Source: Hippasteria phrygiana
Taxonomy: Eukaryota > Echinodermata > Asteroidea > Valvatida > Goniasteridae
Length of the DNA stretch: 64,000 nt
Assembly (NCBI GenBank): GCA_037893225.1
Contig: JAZGUH010000402.1
Location: 1,488,001-1,552,000, forward strand
Direction: 5' to 3'
A program made the position numbers and the translations under genes. Position 1 is the stretch's first letter, and every line of letters starts with the position of its first letter. Below the pieces are notes generated by a model that did not search any database, had not been told where the DNA came from, and was given only the letters and a program-made list of their open reading frames with translations. Below, piece by piece: positions 1-7,294 of this stretch.

Positions 1-490
1 CTTCTAGTATTTCTTGTTCTTTTACTGTTAATAAACCCAAATCTTGTTTAAAAAATGTATTAAAGTTTTCACCCGGATACTTCGCTCTAAAGTTTGTTCT
101 TAACGTCGATATACGTACAAAACCATAGGGAGAGTTTTTACTATTCAATCTAACACCGTCGAAGTAAATACCATTTCCATCTCTAGTAAAAAGTTCGTAC
201 CTAATGAGTTTTGGTTTAACGAAGCCGTCTTTTTCCCCCTCCCAATGATTATAAAAATCATTAGCTAAACCTTCTTTATATATATCACGATGTCTATCTA
301 TAATATCACCAGCTTCATCAATCGTCGTAGGCGGTTGTATCTCAGCCGATCTGTCCCGTTCAAAATCACGGTCGGGGTTTAAACCATCGTCGTCATTGGC
401 ATCTTGAAAATTATCATCATCATCAGCATCAATTTGCTCGTCTTCTCGACCCATGTCATCCATAGGTATAAATTCTCCACCTTCAGCCAT
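1..490 (-). CDS. Acidic Polinton-like protein, partial (C-terminus beyond window)
   Basis: An open frame runs from an ATG at 490 (reading MAEGGEFIPMDD) to the window edge, 163 codons with no stop. Residues about 10-40 are very acidic, with runs of Asp and Glu. The rest is mixed and includes aromatic residues (DFYNHWEGEKDGF). The start is preceded by TTTATAAA, the same leader context as the other genes of the element. I do not recognise the family. Its place at the end of a run of minus-strand structural genes suggests a virion or accessory protein, which is inference only. Confidence 0.7.
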   Translation of the reverse strand, partial: MAEGGEFIPMDDMGREDEQIDADDDDNFQDANDDDGLNPDRDFERDRSAEIQPPTTIDEAGDIIDRHRDIYKEGLANDFYNHWEGEKDGFVKPKLIRYELFTRDGNGIYFDGVRLNSKNSPYGFVRISTLRTNFRAKYPGENFNTFFKQDLGLLTVKEQEILE

Positions 491-515
491 TTTATAAAGT
501 CGTATATTTTATATT

Positions 516-749
516 TTACGTAGTATTCATCACATTCTGAGGAATTATTCCTTGACTCACCAACCAAGTCTGAGTAGCTAGAGCGCTACCTACCGTAGCG
601 GTGATTTTAACCGTATCTTCTACGTCTAACTTTCCTAAATCGGCGGGCTTAATTTTCAAAAGTTTTTTACTCAACATAGTATAACCTACGGTTAACAAAC
701 TCAACACAGCGCCATGATAAAGAGTATTTGCAACGTTCTTCGTATCCAT
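516..749 (-). CDS. Small membrane protein (77 aa) of Polinton-like element
   Basis: This short gene has two hydrophobic stretches, about residues 12-28 and 46-66, separated by a Lys/Asp-rich loop (KKLLKIKPADLGKLD). The ATG at 749 has the leader AAGTAAAATG. It lies 25 bp downstream of the acidic partial gene's start and 34 bp from the next gene, all on the same strand. Small membrane proteins of this layout recur in Polintons of aquatic invertebrates as far as I recall, but no function is known to me. It could act in virion membrane or assembly functions; that is inference. Confidence 0.7.
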   Translation of the reverse strand: MDTKNVANTLYHGAVLSLLTVGYTMLSKKLLKIKPADLGKLDVEDTVKITATVGSALATQTWLVSQGIIPQNVMNTT

Positions 750-783
750 TTTACTTGTACAAACATTTTATTTTTTTTTTTAT

Positions 784-1197
784 TTATTCCATTTCTAATA
801 GTTCTTCGACTTTAGGGGTTGAAGTTGCGGTCTGTACCACTACGTCTCGCTGTGTATCTACAGGTTTACTCTTTTTAAACGCGAGATATCCAATTCCTAA
901 AACAGCCAAACCAATTATAGCGTATCCCCAGCTCGGAATATCTCTCATCGTTAGCGCTGGCGTTTGCTCTTCTTCTATACTTTGCATTTTTTGTATTTGT
1001 TCTTTCATCTTTCTGTTTCTTTCGGCCAGTTTTTTACCTTGCTCTACTCTTTTAGGGTCTTTTGCTCTTTTTTTTGTGACTCTTGATAGAGCCGGCTGAG
1101 TCGGCTCTTGTAGAGGCCGAGTCGGCTCTTGGGGAGTCTCTTGGGGAGGCTGAGGGGTCTCTGATACTTGATCCGTCGTTGTCGTTTCTAGGCTCAT
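784..1197 (-). CDS. Basic, single-pass membrane protein (137 aa) of Polinton-like element
   Basis: The N-terminal 45 residues are Pro/Gln/Thr-rich and likely disordered. A strongly basic stretch follows (about 48-72, VTKKRAKDPKRVEQGKK) and then one transmembrane segment near residues 96-112 (YAIIGLAVLGIGYLAF). The leader before the ATG is ATTATAAAAG. The first 146 bp overlap the 3' end of the 227-codon gene upstream in another frame. A basic segment beside a membrane anchor would suit a DNA-binding or core-type virion protein, but this is inference from composition only. Confidence 0.7.
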   Translation of the reverse strand: MSLETTTTDQVSETPQPPQETPQEPTRPLQEPTQPALSRVTKKRAKDPKRVEQGKKLAERNRKMKEQIQKMQSIEEEQTPALTMRDIPSWGYAIIGLAVLGIGYLAFKKSKPVDTQRDVVVQTATSTPKVEELLEME

Positions 1198-1735
1198 CTT
1201 TTATAATAATACTACTATTATTTGTTGTTGTATTACTACTACTATCTACCTGTAAATGTTTAGTCGTGATCAACATAGCCACCAAAGGAGATAAATAAAC
1301 CCCATAATTATAATGCACTTCGCAAAGTAAACTGGACAAGCTGCTAGAAATAACGGGGTCTTTTTCTAAGTCGTTGATAAGGGCTTCTTCAGAATCTAAA
1401 CAAAGTTTATAACCGAATGGTGAAGCCAGCGGTAAAGTCGCGCCTAAAGCTTTTGCGTAAACGGTCAACACGCAACTCCCCAAACTGACTATCATTTCTT
1501 TACCGAGCTTGGCTTCGTATCTTTTATATAGTTTTTCTTGTTTTTCCACAGTCAATCCCTCTATTTCATTGACAGAGTATTCTTTACCGAAATATTTTTT
1601 AGAATCACCGGAAGCAACTATACCCAAAAGTCTATTTTTGGGTATAGTTGCTTCTGGGATCGTCGCTATTGTCGTGGGTGTAGCAGCTACGGGTTCTTGA
1701 GATAACGTGCTTAGAGATTCTATCGACTTGATCAT
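1052..1735 (-). CDS. Unknown protein (227 aa) with Ser/Asp-rich tail
   Basis: The middle (residues about 50-165) looks folded, with a hydrophobic stretch near 84-105 (IVSLGSCVLTVYAKALGATL) and another near 140-160. The C-terminal 65 residues are low-complexity Ser/Asn/Asp/Arg with a repeated RADSAS/TRADSA motif and end in KKKSKRP. The tail overlaps the next gene for 146 bp in a different frame. Residues about 24-41 are encoded by a perfect 19-bp inverted repeat (1611-1654). The ATG at 1735 has the leader TATTTTAAATG. The family is not recognised. Confidence 0.6.
   Translation of the reverse strand: MIKSIESLSTLSQEPVAATPTTIATIPEATIPKNRLLGIVASGDSKKYFGKEYSVNEIEGLTVEKQEKLYKRYEAKLGKEMIVSLGSCVLTVYAKALGATLPLASPFGYKLCLDSEEALINDLEKDPVISSSLSSLLCEVHYNYGVYLSPLVAMLITTKHLQVDSSSNTTTNNSSIIIKDEPRNDNDGSSIRDPSASPRDSPRADSASTRADSAGSIKSHKKKSKRP
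1611..1654. repeat. Perfect 19-bp inverted repeat with 6-nt loop inside a gene
   Basis: The arms 1611-1629 and 1636-1654 (core GCAACTATACCCAAAA and its exact complement) flank the 6-nt loop GTCTAT. The repeat lies wholly inside the coding frame of the 227-codon gene. Because the arms are complementary, both strands encode similar peptides (ATIPK and GIVASG). It may be a hairpin in the mRNA or an inserted palindromic element. Confidence 0.9.
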
Positions 1736-1850
1736 TTAAAATAGAACTATATTTTTTAATCTTATTTCTACAAGAAATATAATCGTAAGAAAATAAAGAT
1801 AAGTTGATGGCTATTACTAGTTTTAATAATAGGTCTAGATATTCTATCAT
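1632..1850 (-). CDS. Possible small membrane protein (72 aa)
   Basis: A frame with an N-terminal hydrophobic segment (LDLLLKLVIAINLSLFSY) and a polar, basic remainder. The ATG at 1850 follows CTATAAAAT, similar to the other leaders. Its last 104 bp overlap the start of the 227-codon gene in another frame. It is short and overlapping, so it may be chance. The leader and the membrane segment are the only support. Confidence 0.35.
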   Translation of the reverse strand: MIEYLDLLLKLVIAINLSLFSYDYISCRNKIKKYSSILNDQVDRISKHVISRTRSCYTHDNSDDPRSNYTQK

Positions 1851-1865
1851 ATTTTATAGATGACT

Positions 1866-2079
1866 AGATAATCTGTAGATCATCTATTAGTTATCTATAG
1901 ATCATCTAACAGTTATCTATCAGTTATCTATCAGTTATCTAACAGGTATCTAACAGGTATCTAACAGGTATCTATCAGTTATCTAATAGGTACCTATCAG
2001 TTATCTATAAATCATCTACAAATCATCTATAAATCATCTAATAGTTATCTAATAGGTATCTAATAGATCATCTATAGAT
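1866..2079. repeat. 11-bp tandem repeat (about 18 copies)
   Basis: Imperfect copies of an 11-mer, consensus ATCTAWCAGKT, run head to tail from about 1882 to 2079, with degenerate copies before that. The array fills the gap between two minus-strand genes and supplies the last codons and stop of the ATPase gene (ends 2068). A period near one helical turn could bend DNA. Apart from this repeat I see nothing else in the gap. Confidence 0.85.
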
Positions 2080-2706
2080 CAACTGCCAACAGACAGGAGG
2101 ATCAGTTTTTATCACTAATTTACTAAAAGGGGTGTCTCTTAAAATCTTTTTAATTCTCGATCTTTCTTCTAAAGGCACCGCATCATTTTCATCGAGGCAT
2201 GAATCGAAACTATTTTTATCTTTGCAATAGAACAATACGACAAATGCAGTTTGAGCTCTAAAATCTGTCATTACGCAATTATACTTTTGAGTCATCAACC
2301 AACAGTAGTGATTGTCGTGCCTACCGCTAAACGCCAATTTCGTTAAAACGCAAGTGTTTTTACCGAGCGCCGCCTTACGATATTTTATGTCTTGTTCCGA
2401 GCTACAATCGTCTATCAAAAATAGAACGTGCGATCCTTTAAATCGAGCTCTATAAAATGCTAAAGCTTCGTTGAGAGACACTTTTTCTACCTCTAAATCG
2501 CATAGGTATATCTCGGGGTCTAACCACAACCAATGTCTCTCTCGATAGGTCTTGTTGTTGCTCAACGTAGGGCAAATAACTACGATATTTTCAAAGTGAT
2601 CTTTATACTCAGTTTCTAATAGATCTAAAATATATTTGGTTTTACCCGAATTAGTCCTACCGCATACTATCGCGCAGTGTGGTGTTTTTGGAAACGTTTT
2701 ATGCAT
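2068..2706 (-). CDS. A32/FtsK-HerA-like genome-packaging ATPase
   Basis: This is a P-loop ATPase of the kind that pumps DNA into capsids of Polintons, adintoviruses and NCLDVs. The Walker A motif is GRTNSGKT at residues 16-23. The Walker B motif is VLFLIDD at about 94-100, followed by CSSEQD. A polar motif LMTQKYN at about 138-144 fits a sensor position. Its 212 residues match the size of Polinton ATPases. It sits next to the putative major capsid gene, the usual packaging/capsid neighbourhood. The last codons lie in the 11-bp repeat, so the C-terminus may vary between copies of the element. Confidence 0.85.
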   Translation of the reverse strand: MHKTFPKTPHCAIVCGRTNSGKTKYILDLLETEYKDHFENIVVICPTLSNNKTYRERHWLWLDPEIYLCDLEVEKVSLNEALAFYRARFKGSHVLFLIDDCSSEQDIKYRKAALGKNTCVLTKLAFSGRHDNHYCWLMTQKYNCVMTDFRAQTAFVVLFYCKDKNSFDSCLDENDAVPLEERSRIKKILRDTPFSKLVIKTDPPVCWQLIYR

Positions 2707-2719
2707 GGTTTATTAATAA

Positions 2720-2800
2720 GGTTTACTTTTTAAGAATAACTACCGCTAAATCTTTTAAGGAGCGCGGTTTACTTTTTAAGAGTAACTACCGCTAAATCTT
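2720..2800. repeat. 35-bp direct repeat duplicating the capsid gene 3' end
   Basis: The copies 2720-2754 and 2766-2800 (beginning GGTTTACTTTTTAAGA and ending CCGCTAAATCTT) differ at one base. The right copy encodes the last residues and stop of the capsid gene (2776-4053). The left copy is a non-coding duplicate between this gene and the ATPase start. Confidence 0.9.
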
Positions 2801-4053
2801 CCATCTTCTAGCACCAACTGACCATCCATCACCAAGAAAACGTAACACGTTAGGACACCCGATCCCCCAGCCTCTCTTTCTAAATGGAGAGAAATACCTC
2901 CACCTACGTCTCCTATTTTCCTGCCAGAACCGTGACTTTTGTTGTCATCGGTTACCCTCGTATCTAGCCAAAGACCGTAACTAGTGGTTAAGTAGGAGCC
3001 TATAGACATATCGTGCAATTCTAAGTCTTTGGACACGCTAGCACCAAATTCTGTATTAGAGTCACCGAAAAACTTGGTAATCTCGTCCCAGTGTTGATAA
3101 CGCTTCATGCCCTGACTATACAATTGATTCGGCTTACCCTCTATCGTAACGTCTACTTTTTCGATATTTGGATTATAAAAAATTCGAGGATCCTTTTCGC
3201 CCGATTCCTTAAATAAAAGAAGTATACCTTTGAGACTTCTAATGGCTTGATTGAGATTAATGTTCCAAGTAGTATCGGACTTGTTTAGCGTTAAAACCGT
3301 ATATCTTTGAACTTTTTCATATAGAAAATGAGTTTTACCTCGATATTTTTGTCTGATATTATCGGCCAATGTTTTATTAGTCACCGTTTCAAACTCGAGA
3401 TCTAACCCCGAAATTTTATACTTCGCGTTAGAATCGGTAGATTTTACTACGCTAGCGTGATCGTTAAACGTAAATTCGTAAGTTAGTCTATCTTTGAGCG
3501 TCGATGGACTAAAAGGCTGATGATCCGTAAGCATTTCAAAATCTAGAGGAATGTAATATCGGTTACCGTAAGCGTTGGCAATCGCTTTGTCTTTTCCACC
3601 ATTCGCGCTAGCAACCCCATCGCTGGCGTCGATTCTGAGTTTCGTGATGTTGCTATCTTCGAGTCCTCGATACGCATCGTTCGCGCTTGCTGGTCGCCAC
3701 AAGTCTTTATACGCGTTATATACATCGGCATCCGTAAACGCTACGAAATCTTTACCTTCTAGTTTGATTCTTACGCCGCTAATTAAATTTCGTGCGACGT
3801 TATAATATAGAGTTCTTGCATCGTCTTCGTCAGTGCCTTCAGATTCTAAGTCTATATTAAAAGCTAATCGTACTGTACCCGGTACGACTACATCGTCTTG
3901 ACTCAACATAGGAAATTCAACGATCAACAGACTGCCAGCCGACGCGGTACTAGGATTATGAGTAATAACCATCGATTGCCTCAATCCCTTCAACGCTCTA
4001 GGATTTTTTAAACTTCTGTGTGGATTCAGTTTGCTTCCATAAATTGCGTTCAT
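2776..4053 (-). CDS. Probable major capsid protein (double jelly-roll type), 425 aa
   Basis: The protein is soluble, rich in beta-type sequence and has no membrane segment. Features include an N-terminal basic stretch (SKLNPHRSLKNPRALKGLRQ) and an early strand region (VPGTVRLAFNIDLES, about 58-72). A block at about 84-118 (ARNLISGVRIKLEG, then YNAYKDLW) resembles the conserved region of Polinton capsid proteins as I know them. It ends in DGRFSGSYS. Its size, its place beside the packaging ATPase and the absence of another candidate of this length support the call. Fold prediction would settle it; one of the paralogues at 7295-9502 would be the partner minor capsid protein. The ATG follows TTTAAGTAAA. 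Confidence 0.65.
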   Translation of the reverse strand: MNAIYGSKLNPHRSLKNPRALKGLRQSMVITHNPSTASAGSLLIVEFPMLSQDDVVVPGTVRLAFNIDLESEGTDEDDARTLYYNVARNLISGVRIKLEGKDFVAFTDADVYNAYKDLWRPASANDAYRGLEDSNITKLRIDASDGVASANGGKDKAIANAYGNRYYIPLDFEMLTDHQPFSPSTLKDRLTYEFTFNDHASVVKSTDSNAKYKISGLDLEFETVTNKTLADNIRQKYRGKTHFLYEKVQRYTVLTLNKSDTTWNINLNQAIRSLKGILLLFKESGEKDPRIFYNPNIEKVDVTIEGKPNQLYSQGMKRYQHWDEITKFFGDSNTEFGASVSKDLELHDMSIGSYLTTSYGLWLDTRVTDDNKSHGSGRKIGDVGGGISLHLEREAGGSGVLTCYVFLVMDGQLVLEDGRFSGSYS

Positions 4054-4090
4054 TTTACTTAAAGAAACAAAATAAAAATCAAAAAAACTT

Positions 4091-4504
4091 TTAAATAAAC
4101 TTATAAACTAAATACCCTAAAACAACAGTGCCTCCTAAGATAAATACAATTTCACCATCTTTTTGACCTTCGCTGGGTGCGTAAAAGTCCGACAATACAG
4201 GTTCACGAGGTAATCTTATATCTTCGTTGGTTACTTCGTTATATTCTCTCAACGCCTCATCTACATTTTGAAAATCTTTTTGAGCCCTGGCTTCTTTATG
4301 TAGTCGATCGTTTAGATAATCTAGATACTTGGTTCTTTGTTCCACCCACTCTTGTTTAGCTCGAGTTAATTGTTCTAAAGCGAGGTCGTGTCGTTTACGT
4401 TCTTCAGCCGACGATCCACCCATACTCGAAAATAGAAAGTTCGATCCGGTAAACGCTAAAGCGTTTACAATAGCTCCACCAATCATCATTAATGCACTCG
4501 CCAT
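4091..4504 (-). CDS. Conserved Polinton-like membrane protein with coiled coil (137 aa)
   Basis: An N-terminal hydrophobic segment (residues about 4-24, MMIGGAIVNALAFTG) is followed by a charged helical region (33-90, rich in Glu/Lys/Arg/Leu) that should form a coiled coil. A C-terminal membrane anchor follows (about 117-136, IVFILGGTVVLGYLVYKF). I recall similar proteins beside Polinton capsid genes of cnidarians, without a known role. The ATG at 4504 lies 40 bp from the divergent integrase start, so the two genes share an intergenic promoter region. Confidence 0.75.
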   Translation of the reverse strand: MASALMMIGGAIVNALAFTGSNFLFSSMGGSSAEERKRHDLALEQLTRAKQEWVEQRTKYLDYLNDRLHKEARAQKDFQNVDEALREYNEVTNEDIRLPREPVLSDFYAPSEGQKDGEIVFILGGTVVLGYLVYKFI

Positions 4505-4544
4505 TTTTAATAAGTCGTTAAAATTTTTACAAGTATAAAATAAA
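4505..4544. promoter_or_regulatory. Compact divergent promoter region
   Basis: Only 40 bp separate the minus-strand 137-codon gene and the plus-strand integrase. The region is AT-rich. TATAAAATAAAATG runs into the integrase start (TATA at about 4534), and the opposite strand has CTTATTAAAAATG. Promoter elements and leaders for both genes must overlap here or lie inside the neighbouring genes. Confidence 0.45.
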
Positions 4545-5552
4545 ATGGAAACAAAACTAAGTAAAATATTTTACAGCCCTAAAGGATATTGGAAAGGTGC
4601 AGGCGCTATAAAAAAATTATCGTTAAAAGCCAACGTACCCGAGCCAGACGTTAAAAATTGGTTGAGAAAACAAGCCATGTGGCAAATATATTTACCACCC
4701 CCCAGTTTTATACCGAGACCTACGAGTCTCAATAAGGTTATAGGGAGGCCCAATGAAATGCATCAAGCGGATCTGTTGTATCTACCTCACGATGTATTTA
4801 AACGCAAAAGATATAAATACGCGTTGACGATCGTCGATGTGGCCACTCGATATAAAGAAGCTGAACCCTTGACGAATAAAACGAGTACTCAAGTTGTAGA
4901 GGCGATAAAAAAGATTTACAAAAGATCGCCCTTGTCTTGGCCTCTCACGATAAAAGTAGACCCCGGTACAGAATTTATGGCTGAATTTAATACTTTGATG
5001 CGGACTCGCAACGTAGCAGTACAGAAAGGCGAGGTTGGTAATCATAGAGCTCAAGGTATAGTAGAAAGATTTAATCGTACTTTAGCCGAAAGATTATTCG
5101 GTCATCAATACGCTCAAGAAATGTTAGAGCCTACCGAGCGTAGCCGCGAGTGGGTAAAAAGATTACCCGATGTCGTAGCTTCGTTAAACGACGAAGAAAC
5201 TAGATTGATATCGACTATGAAAGGCAAACCGTTAACTCCTCGAGCGGCTATGTCTCAGTTAGAAATAAAACAATTGAGTTCCTCAGGGCTCAAGAGCCCC
5301 GAAGATCTTTTAAGCGTAAATGACGATATCGTCAGATATCTTTACGCTCCTGGAGAGCTAGAAAAAGACGTTAGAAGAAGAGCTACCGATCCTATTTGGA
5401 GCTTAGAAATGTATACGATTAGAAAGAGAACGACAGATCCCGGACAGCCCGCGTTGTACTGGCTGACTCACGGTCCCAAGAGATCGTTCGTTAAGAAAGA
5501 ATTAATGGTCGTTCCGTCAGATACTGAGTTACCACCTTCCTCATCGACGTAA
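4545..5552 (+). CDS. Retroviral-type (rve) integrase of Polinton-like element
   Basis: This is a DDE integrase expected to insert the linear element into host DNA. The catalytic core spans about residues 70-200: first Asp in HQADLLYL (D76), second in KVDPGTEF (D139) and Glu in GIVERFNRTL (E174). The D-E spacing is near the classical 35. NHRAQGIVERFNRT is the typical rve block. An N-terminal 65 residues (VKNWLRKQAMWQIY) look like a helix-turn-helix region rather than a clear HHCC zinc finger. The C-terminal 90 residues are basic, with a chromo-like region (DPIWSLEMYTIRKR). Length 335 aa is normal. Its stop overlaps the convergent gene by 12 bp. The frame is intact, so the element may be young. 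Confidence 0.92.
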   Translation: METKLSKIFYSPKGYWKGAGAIKKLSLKANVPEPDVKNWLRKQAMWQIYLPPPSFIPRPTSLNKVIGRPNEMHQADLLYLPHDVFKRKRYKYALTIVDVATRYKEAEPLTNKTSTQVVEAIKKIYKRSPLSWPLTIKVDPGTEFMAEFNTLMRTRNVAVQKGEVGNHRAQGIVERFNRTLAERLFGHQYAQEMLEPTERSREWVKRLPDVVASLNDEETRLISTMKGKPLTPRAAMSQLEIKQLSSSGLKSPEDLLSVNDDIVRYLYAPGELEKDVRRRATDPIWSLEMYTIRKRTTDPGQPALYWLTHGPKRSFVKKELMVVPSDTELPPSSST

Positions 5553-7241
5553 AATATCGTAAGCTAGATACCCAACGCCAGCAACGGCTATTAAACCAAC
5601 GACTAAAGCCGTTTTTTCTTGTTCGTGCGAGTCTGGTGGAGGTGTAGCTGCTCGCATAGAGCGTGGTGGGGGTACTTGCGTAGCTACGGCCGTAGGGAGT
5701 ACATCTGAGAATAGAGGTAGCGGAGGTGTAGGGGTTGGTGACTCTAAATTCTCTAAATTCTCTAAATCGTCTAAATCGTCTAAATTCTGCTGGGTTACTA
5801 CACGACTCTTTTTTACGGGAGAGGGTGGGGTTGGTAACGGGTCTGGTGACGTAGCTACGTCGTCTAAATTCTGCTGGGTTACTGCACTACTCTCTTTTAT
5901 GGGGGAGGGTGGGGTTGGTGGCCTTACGACGTCTGAGTTCAAGTTGATGTTTAATCCTATCGATGCGTCGGGTGTAGCTATCTGTATATTATTATTATAA
6001 CCTTGGTGAATACCGACTAAAAGCTCCATATTTGATGGAATTAAGTACAATCCAGGGCTAATCACAAAGTTTAACGAGCTTCTAGCGTACTGTAAAGAAT
6101 TTTGAAATCTGGTTATAGAAGATTCCAAGTCCGTATGGCTGTTGATTATGTCTTCTACTATATTTTCAAATTGTCTTTGCGAATCTAATCCGGTACCCGC
6201 AGTTAGTATACTCGTTTTTGTTTGGGCTTGCGCACCGAGTATGGCGTACACGTACGTTCTAATGCTTTCGTTTATTTTTTCTATACCAACGTCGGTAAAC
6301 GAGCTCTTCTGGCGTATAAAATTTCTAAAACCGAGTCGTACAACGTCCGCGGATTGTCTGATATACGCGAGCGTTATTTTACTAAAATGTTTCGCATCGC
6401 CAGACTCTACAAATCCCATGTAGGTGGCGCCGGGGTTCATAGCTTCATAATCGTATTCCCACAATTTATTAGCCGTCACATATTCACCCGTACTCGGGTC
6501 ATATTCAGCCGAAACCTTGTAAAGCTTAATGGGGGTATAATTTTTACCGGGTACGGCTATAGGTATATCTGGCGAGTACTTGTTTATTTTAAACAGGTAA
6601 AAATAAGCGGTACCTAATCCTCCAGAAGTTAAGTCTACGGTCTGTTTAAAACTCAAGTTTGGATCGACATTAAAATGTCGACAAATATCGCTATAAGCGC
6701 CTTTATCGATGCCATTGTTTAGATCGTCGAACGTATCGTCTTCTGGAACTGGGCATTTTAGAAAGTAAAGTATCTTTCTGATCGTGAAATATACGTGAAA
6801 CTTGAATAAAGCCGATATTACGGGGTTTTTATGTAGTAACGATTCTAGTCCTACGCCGCAACCAGAAGTCGCGCACCAAAATGCGAAGTTGAGTTGATTT
6901 TGATAAAACGTCATGGGGTCCGATGCGTAACGTTCGACCACTTCGTCGTGTTTTACGTCGGACATTTTATAAGCGCTAAATATATCCGTTAAGTTAGAGA
7001 TAAAAGAACTATTCCTGTCGTTGGTGTTTACGATAATCTTTAGTTGACTCAAATGCATGTTCAATGGGGTACTCTCCTGGGTAATCGCTTCGTATTTGTC
7101 GCTTATCGCTTCGTACTTGTTGCTAACGTTTTGTACTCGCGTAGCTACGCGAGTATCGTCTTGTTGATTCGCGATATCTAGAGCATTCTTTACCGTTCGT
7201 TTGTTGTCGTTTACAAGCGCCATAAGTTGAGCGAATTTCAT
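5541..7241 (-). CDS. Large tail-anchored structural protein of unknown family (566 aa)
   Basis: Residues 1-70 are polar and coiled-coil-like. A long, apparently folded region follows (80-420), containing LYFLKCPVPEDDTF and MNPGATYMGFVESGD. Residues about 435-535 form a Pro/Thr/Ser-rich linker with internal duplications (PTPPSP.K and VTQQNLDD). A membrane anchor ends the protein (about 542-562, LVVGLIAVAGVGYLAYDI, then LRR). This layout suggests a virion surface or membrane-linked protein pointing outward; that is inference. Its ATG at 7241 (leader ATAAATTAAAATG) is 53 bp from the divergent paralogue gene. In-frame palindromes occur at 5679, 5848 and 7134. I do not recognise the fold. Confidence 0.75.
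   Translation of the reverse strand: MKFAQLMALVNDNKRTVKNALDIANQQDDTRVATRVQNVSNKYEAISDKYEAITQESTPLNMHLSQLKIIVNTNDRNSSFISNLTDIFSAYKMSDVKHDEVVERYASDPMTFYQNQLNFAFWCATSGCGVGLESLLHKNPVISALFKFHVYFTIRKILYFLKCPVPEDDTFDDLNNGIDKGAYSDICRHFNVDPNLSFKQTVDLTSGGLGTAYFYLFKINKYSPDIPIAVPGKNYTPIKLYKVSAEYDPSTGEYVTANKLWEYDYEAMNPGATYMGFVESGDAKHFSKITLAYIRQSADVVRLGFRNFIRQKSSFTDVGIEKINESIRTYVYAILGAQAQTKTSILTAGTGLDSQRQFENIVEDIINSHTDLESSITRFQNSLQYARSSLNFVISPGLYLIPSNMELLVGIHQGYNNNIQIATPDASIGLNINLNSDVVRPPTPPSPIKESSAVTQQNLDDVATSPDPLPTPPSPVKKSRVVTQQNLDDLDDLENLENLESPTPTPPLPLFSDVLPTAVATQVPPPRSMRAATPPPDSHEQEKTALVVGLIAVAGVGYLAYDILRR
5679..5688. repeat. CGTAGCTACG palindrome (copy 1)
   Basis: A perfect 10-bp palindrome in the Pro-rich tail of the 566-codon gene, where it encodes part of TAVATQV. 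It is one of four copies of the same 10-mer in the element. Confidence 0.85.
5740..5921. repeat. Tandem and block repeats encoding a Pro-rich linker
   Basis: From about 5740 to 5790, 9-bp repeats (TCTAAATTC and TCTAAATCG) encode Asp/Glu-Asn/Asp-Leu triplets. An imperfect block of about 56 bp at 5780-5835 recurs at 5864-5919, offset 84 bp (28 codons), so the frame is kept. The block encodes TPPSP.K followed by VTQQNLDD. Confidence 0.8.
5848..5861. repeat. 14-bp palindrome with CGTAGCTACG core (copy 2)
   Basis: GACGTAGCTACGTC is a perfect palindrome between the two linker blocks of the 566-codon gene, encoding DVAT in frame. Confidence 0.9.
7134..7155. repeat. 22-bp perfect palindrome with CGTAGCTACG core (copy 3)
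   Basis: The centre CTCGCGTAGCTACGCGAG extends two bases each way and stays palindromic. It lies near the 5' end of the 566-codon gene and encodes TRVATRV in frame. Confidence 0.92.
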
Positions 7242-7294
7242 TTTAATTTATAATAAACCAAATATTTTTTAAAGCTTATAAAAGCTTTATTAAA
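7242..7294. promoter_or_regulatory. Divergent promoter region between the 566-aa gene and paralogue 1
   Basis: Fifty-three AT-rich bases separate two divergent starts. TTATAATAAACC lies on one side, and AAAGCTTATAAAAGCTTT, a near-perfect palindrome containing TATAAAAG, lies just before the plus-strand start. Both starts have a TTAAAATG context. Confidence 0.45.

Noticed and set aside
728..1099. Plus-strand 123-codon frame
   Set aside because: It lies opposite the basic membrane protein gene, has a hydrophobic low-complexity composition and has no leader motif.
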